Assembly: GCA_037893225.1 (NCBI GenBank)
Contig: JAZGUH010000223.1
Span: forward strand, 1,426,001-1,490,000
Length of the DNA stretch: 64,000 nucleotides
Direction of reading: 5' to 3'
Source of the DNA: Hippasteria phrygiana
Taxonomy: Eukaryota; Echinodermata; Asteroidea; Valvatida; Goniasteridae
Shown one piece after another: positions 61,801 to 64,000 of the stretch (its first letter is position 1; each line of letters starts with the position of its first letter). Below the pieces are notes generated by a model that saw only the letters and a program-made list of their open reading frames with translations, was not told the DNA's origin and did not search any database. The position numbers were made by a program, and so were the translations under genes.

Positions 61801-63475
61801 TCGTGGCATTCATGATGACGTCGGCCATCTTGGCTTTGAGCGCACACTTGACCTCGCCCGTTCCAGATTTTATTGGCCGAATATGACGACCGACGTTGAG
61901 CACAAATGCCAAACGTGTGAACGGTGCGTCCGCCGAAAACGTCGAGCCATGAAATCTGCACCCCTAGTATCTATCCAAACTAATGCACCAATGCAATTAG
62001 TATGTATTGACTTCTTGAGTTTGGAGCCGGACGACAGCAACACCAAGGACATCCTGGTTGTAACCGACCATTTTACGCGCTATGCCCAGGCTTTCCCAAC
62101 GAAGAACCAGACATCGCGTACCGTAGCCAAGGTGTTGTGGGAAAACTACTTCATCCACTATGGGTTCCCGGAACGGCTACACTCTGACCAAGGGCGAGAT
62201 TTCGAGTCGCGACTCATCAAAGAGTTGTGTGCTGTCTCTGGGATCAAAAAGACCAGGACCACGCCCTATCATCCTCAAGGGAACGGCCAGTGTGAGCGTT
62301 TTAACCAGACGCTGCTCAGCATGCTTGGCACCCTTGAGGATGAACAGAAGAAGAAGTGGAGACTCCATGTTGGCCCCTTGGTGCACGCCTATAATTGTAC
62401 CAAACATGCGTCCACTGGTGTCTCTCCGTATTTCTTAATGTTTGGCCGTGAACCCCGCCTGCCCATTGACGTCCAGTTTGGGTTGCCCGGGCAACAGAGT
62501 GGGGAAACCCACGGCCAATACGTTGTCGGTTTGAAGGAGAGACTCCGGCGAGCCCATGAACTCGCTTCGGCCGTCATGGAGAAGACAGCACAGCGGTACA
62601 AGGCCAGATACGACAAGGCAGTACGGGACAATGCACTCCAGGAAGGGGACCGAGTTCTCGTCAGAAATGTCGGCCTTAAAGGGAAACACAAACTTTCCGA
62701 CCGCTGGAGCAAGATTGTCTACCGAGTGACAAGGAGAGTGAGCCCCGACATGCCCGTCTATGTAGTTAGCCCGACTACTGACGATGGCCCAAGTAGGACT
62801 CTCCATCGTAACATGTTACTTCCATGTGGATTCCTCCCCTCAGATGATGGGACACCCGTTGAGAAGGTGCGACCCCAGCCTAAGCCTCGGCGCAAACGCC
62901 CTGTGAGACGGCCCCTTCCCGACCCTGTGGATGATATGGCCGACGCCCTGGACTCTGACATCTCAGACGACAACTTTTATGTTCTTCGTCCAATACCAGC
63001 CCCACGACGGTCAATTTCCCTCAACCCAGGAGCCCAAGCGTTTGTTCCTGCGGTAGCCCCAGCAGAGTCCATACCCCCTACCAATGATGTGCCAATTGAA
63101 TTGTCCATATCAGAACACAGCGAACCTGCCCAAGGTTCACACGACTCAAACTCTGAAGAGATAATTTTATTAGCTGACAATTCTACTTCAAGTTCTGCTT
63201 CAAATTCTTCCCCTGATTCATCTCCCCTTGACGATGAAATTGGCGAAGAGGCAAAGGAGGAAGTGAACCCTGAGCCCCAAGTACCAGCATCAGATGACGT
63301 CACAGATGAACCAGACACTGATCCAACCGTGAGTTCTAGACCTGTGCGCAACAGGAGGCCGCCTCAATATTATGGTTTTGAGGCATCTAAAGCCAAATTA
63401 CTCGAGCAACACCTAGCTATGCAGCAGAAGGCCTTAGAAGTAACGAATAATCTTCTAAGTGCTATGTGTACATAG
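58778..63475 (+). CDS. pol: Pol polyprotein: protease, reverse transcriptase, RNase H, integrase
   Basis: The frame opens at 58778 and ends at TAG 63473-63475. There is no suitable ATG near its beginning, so expression by -1 frameshift from gag is likely. Numbered from GTG 58877 (1532 residues): protease DTGS at 59-62; reverse transcriptase with FSCLDLKSGYYQI and YLDD at 510-513; RNase H starting HTDASG at 682; integrase zinc finger His979, His984, Cys1011, Cys1014; integrase catalytic Asp1045, Asp1104, Glu1140 (35 residues between the last two); and a C-terminal acidic, Ser-rich tail. No in-frame stop is seen, so all enzymes look intact. The enzymes cut the polyprotein, copy the RNA to DNA and insert it into the host genome. 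The protease-RT-RH-IN order is that of Ty3/gypsy elements. Confidence 0.93.
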   Translation, partial: GPEERPPSPAKDDGSTGERCEWKEVGKRQRAAVVDPTTAPNRPMGPVKHTSAEIHYQGSSSKYVSDVPPGVVGEQPITPVFIDGHASKCLLDTGSQVTCVSAGFHARHLPHRQLRPLSHLAVIGAAGKPVPYQGYIELNLKFPASSAGTQQEVTTLALVCPNRQGMDDVPLLVGTNTSVVRGMLRACEEKAGKKFIGKLSVDRVWETAYKCCLTSPSTGNSSTIKSVRAVTIGPGEEVHVTGQVHNHPRSRREVLVEQGNSAQLPNGITVRNSLVELSAGRRVKTKVVLANSSFQSITVPARCQLASVSDIAEKLPFPSEEESPSTPNFSQSGPAGESVEFNFEGSPLPEEDISRITALLRRRVDVFSQDDLDIGCTASVKHKIRLTDETPFRENCRRIPPADYADARQHLKDLQGKGIIRDSESQFASPIVLVRKKNGDLRLCIDYRKLNTRTVRDQYSIPKIEDTLHAMNGASWFSCLDLKSGYYQIELAEEDKHKTAFWCPLGFYEFNRMPQGITNAPATFQRLMEKCMGDLHHNGVFVYLDDIIVFAKTAEEHEERLLGVLERLRRYGLKLSPSKCKFFQSSVKCLGHVISAEGVSTDPCKIDAVRSWPVPNTARELKSFLGFTGYYRRFVENYSSIARPLNELTAGCDLTKRHRGKTTKRKHRVKLRSPNEPFGELWTSACQASFETITQKLTTAPVLGFVDYQKPFMLHTDASGTGLGAALYQEGKDGKPHVIAYASRGLSKSELNYPAYKWEFLALKWAVTEKFRDYLYGGSFTVLTDNNPLTYILTTAKLDATGHRWLAALANFDFVVKYRPGNKNADADGLSRRPQPPPTVDDESVETERKISQLRERMNSEDGICSRDVFQAICQRHSVSMLAHEATATNHDDEPPLVESLTDSPQAVPPEFISLLSGETALPAMSQERWRQLQEEDEAIHQVVRCMKDGENPRGGKRTDLLKEAQLLLRHWDKLTLEGGVLYRRCTSSGGREVSQLVVPKTHRSTALRGIHDDVGHLGFERTLDLARSRFYWPNMTTDVEHKCQTCERCVRRKRRAMKSAPLVSIQTNAPMQLVCIDFLSLEPDDSNTKDILVVTDHFTRYAQAFPTKNQTSRTVAKVLWENYFIHYGFPERLHSDQGRDFESRLIKELCAVSGIKKTRTTPYHPQGNGQCERFNQTLLSMLGTLEDEQKKKWRLHVGPLVHAYNCTKHASTGVSPYFLMFGREPRLPIDVQFGLPGQQSGETHGQYVVGLKERLRRAHELASAVMEKTAQRYKARYDKAVRDNALQEGDRVLVRNVGLKGKHKLSDRWSKIVYRVTRRVSPDMPVYVVSPTTDDGPSRTLHRNMLLPCGFLPSDDGTPVEKVRPQPKPRRKRPVRRPLPDPVDDMADALDSDISDDNFYVLRPIPAPRRSISLNPGAQAFVPAVAPAESIPPTNDVPIELSISEHSEPAQGSHDSNSEEIILLADNSTSSSASNSSPDSSPLDDEIGEEAKEEVNPEPQVPASDDVTDEPDTDPTVSSRPVRNRRPPQYYGFEASKAKLLEQHLAMQQKALEVTNNLLSAMCT
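58853..58859 (+). promoter_or_regulatory. GGGAAAC slippery heptamer for -1 frameshifting
   Basis: In the gag (nucleocapsid) frame it reads G GGA AAC, the X XXY YYZ phase required for tandem slippage into pol. It lies 15 bases before the gag stop and inside the 100-base overlap. A 7-bp stem (58878-58884 with 58909-58915, one wobble) and a short GGGC/GCCC pairing are possible downstream, but the spacing is not ideal and no pseudoknot is proven. Confidence 0.7.
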
Positions 63476-63522
63476 GAAACATCACCTGGCTGTGATGGGC
63501 CATGTCGTGGACGCCATGGTTT

Positions 63523-63535
63523 AAGGAGGGGAGAA
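63523..63535 (+). other. Polypurine tract
   Basis: AAGGAGGGGAGAA immediately precedes the TGTCAGCC start of the 3' LTR, the expected priming site for plus-strand DNA synthesis. Confidence 0.85.
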
Positions 63536-64000
63536 TGTCAGCCCCTGTTAAAATTCCCCCTTACTGCCATTTTAACACTTGGTCCGACAGGAAAAGTTCC
63601 CACGATTTCGAAGCATGGTCCACCTCTATGTTCCAGTAAATTTAATTAGCACCCAGTAGCAGATTTTACCCCTAAGTTGACCAAGTCCATATGTGGCTAA
63701 GACGACCCCTTTGTCTCAACACAGATAAGTAATTGACCAGATGGGGATGTGGCCAGAGAACCCAGCCAACATGGCTACATTTTATGCCACTGGCTAAAAC
63801 TGTTATGGCTGTCTGCCATTTTATGACCATGTCTAACACGTGTAGTCAGTAACTTTCTGATTGGCCACTCTCCATCCCAAGGTGGAATATCTGCCTGGTT
63901 TCATAATTTTGACCAATGAGATTGTTCCACCGAAATGGGCAGAGCGCGTGGTCAAGGAATAATATTCCCCCCCGATCGCCGGATTCTCCTCAGAAAGCGA
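63536..64000 (+). repeat. 3' LTR, first 465 bp (cut by the window end)
   Basis: Corresponds to 54963-55427 at an offset of 8573 bases, with no difference seen by eye. Confidence 0.92.

Larger units (their letters stand above)
54963..64000 (+). mobile_element. Ty3/gypsy LTR retrotransposon with PNMA-like Gag (runs off the window)
   Basis: The 5' LTR starts at 54963, the 3' LTR at 63536. The 465 bases of 3' LTR inside the window match the 5' LTR by eye without difference, so the copy is recent. The order is LTR, primer-binding-site-like TGGAGGCACCGCCCGGAT, gag, pol (protease, reverse transcriptase, RNase H, integrase), purine tract, LTR, as in Ty3/gypsy (Metaviridae). Pol is intact over 1532 residues; gag is split over two frames. 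The right target duplication lies outside the window. The left flank ends ATTAA. Confidence 0.92.

Noticed and set aside
1..64000. CRISPR arrays, bacterial operons, ribosome-binding sites or phage genes
   Set aside because: No spaced direct repeats of that type and no dense unspliced genes; the sequence is clearly from an animal nucleus.

Overview
The window is nuclear DNA of an animal, most likely a marine invertebrate deuterostome (echinoderm, hemichordate or lancelet grade). The evidence is spliced genes with GT-AG introns, a ciliary gene, a laccase-type multicopper oxidase, a SINE with a 5S-rRNA-like head and a Deu-like core, many short AGGCCTA motifs, and a very heavy load of foldback elements. 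The species cannot be fixed from the sequence alone.

Three host genes can be built exon by exon with matching reading-frame phases. (1) A secreted or membrane-anchored multicopper oxidase on the plus strand, nine exons from 17631 to 29638, 690 residues, with a TATA box at 17454. (2) SPEF1/CLAMP, a microtubule-binding ciliary protein, on the minus strand, seven exons from 39198 down to 31877, 261 residues. (3) A small unrecognised gene on the minus strand, three exons from 51121 down to 49026, 139 residues.

The first 17 kb holds no gene I can support. It is AT-rich DNA with MITE-like foldbacks, tRNA-headed SINE pieces and G- or C-tracts. Introns of the oxidase and of SPEF1 are packed with the same families. 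From 39.8 to 47.1 kb there is a nest of retroelements: a broken LINE, a second LINE split by a 4.6-kb LTR element that has a gag but no pol, and a LINE 3' end on the other strand. The gag-only element carries 352-bp LTRs, a GTAT target duplication, a 27/30-bp hairpin-forming repeat array and several zinc fingers. From 51.5 to 54.9 kb there are a probable Penelope-like fragment between inverted 66-bp ends, a degenerate tandem repeat and the Deu-like SINE.

The right end (54963 to the window edge) is a young Ty3/gypsy element with about 2.5-kb LTRs. Its Gag resembles the PNMA family of domesticated vertebrate gag genes. Gag and pol overlap in a -1 arrangement with an in-frame GGGAAAC slippery heptamer, the same kind of signal I recall from PNMA3 and PEG10. 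This is the most interesting item in the window. All calls come from reading the sequence; no database search was run.
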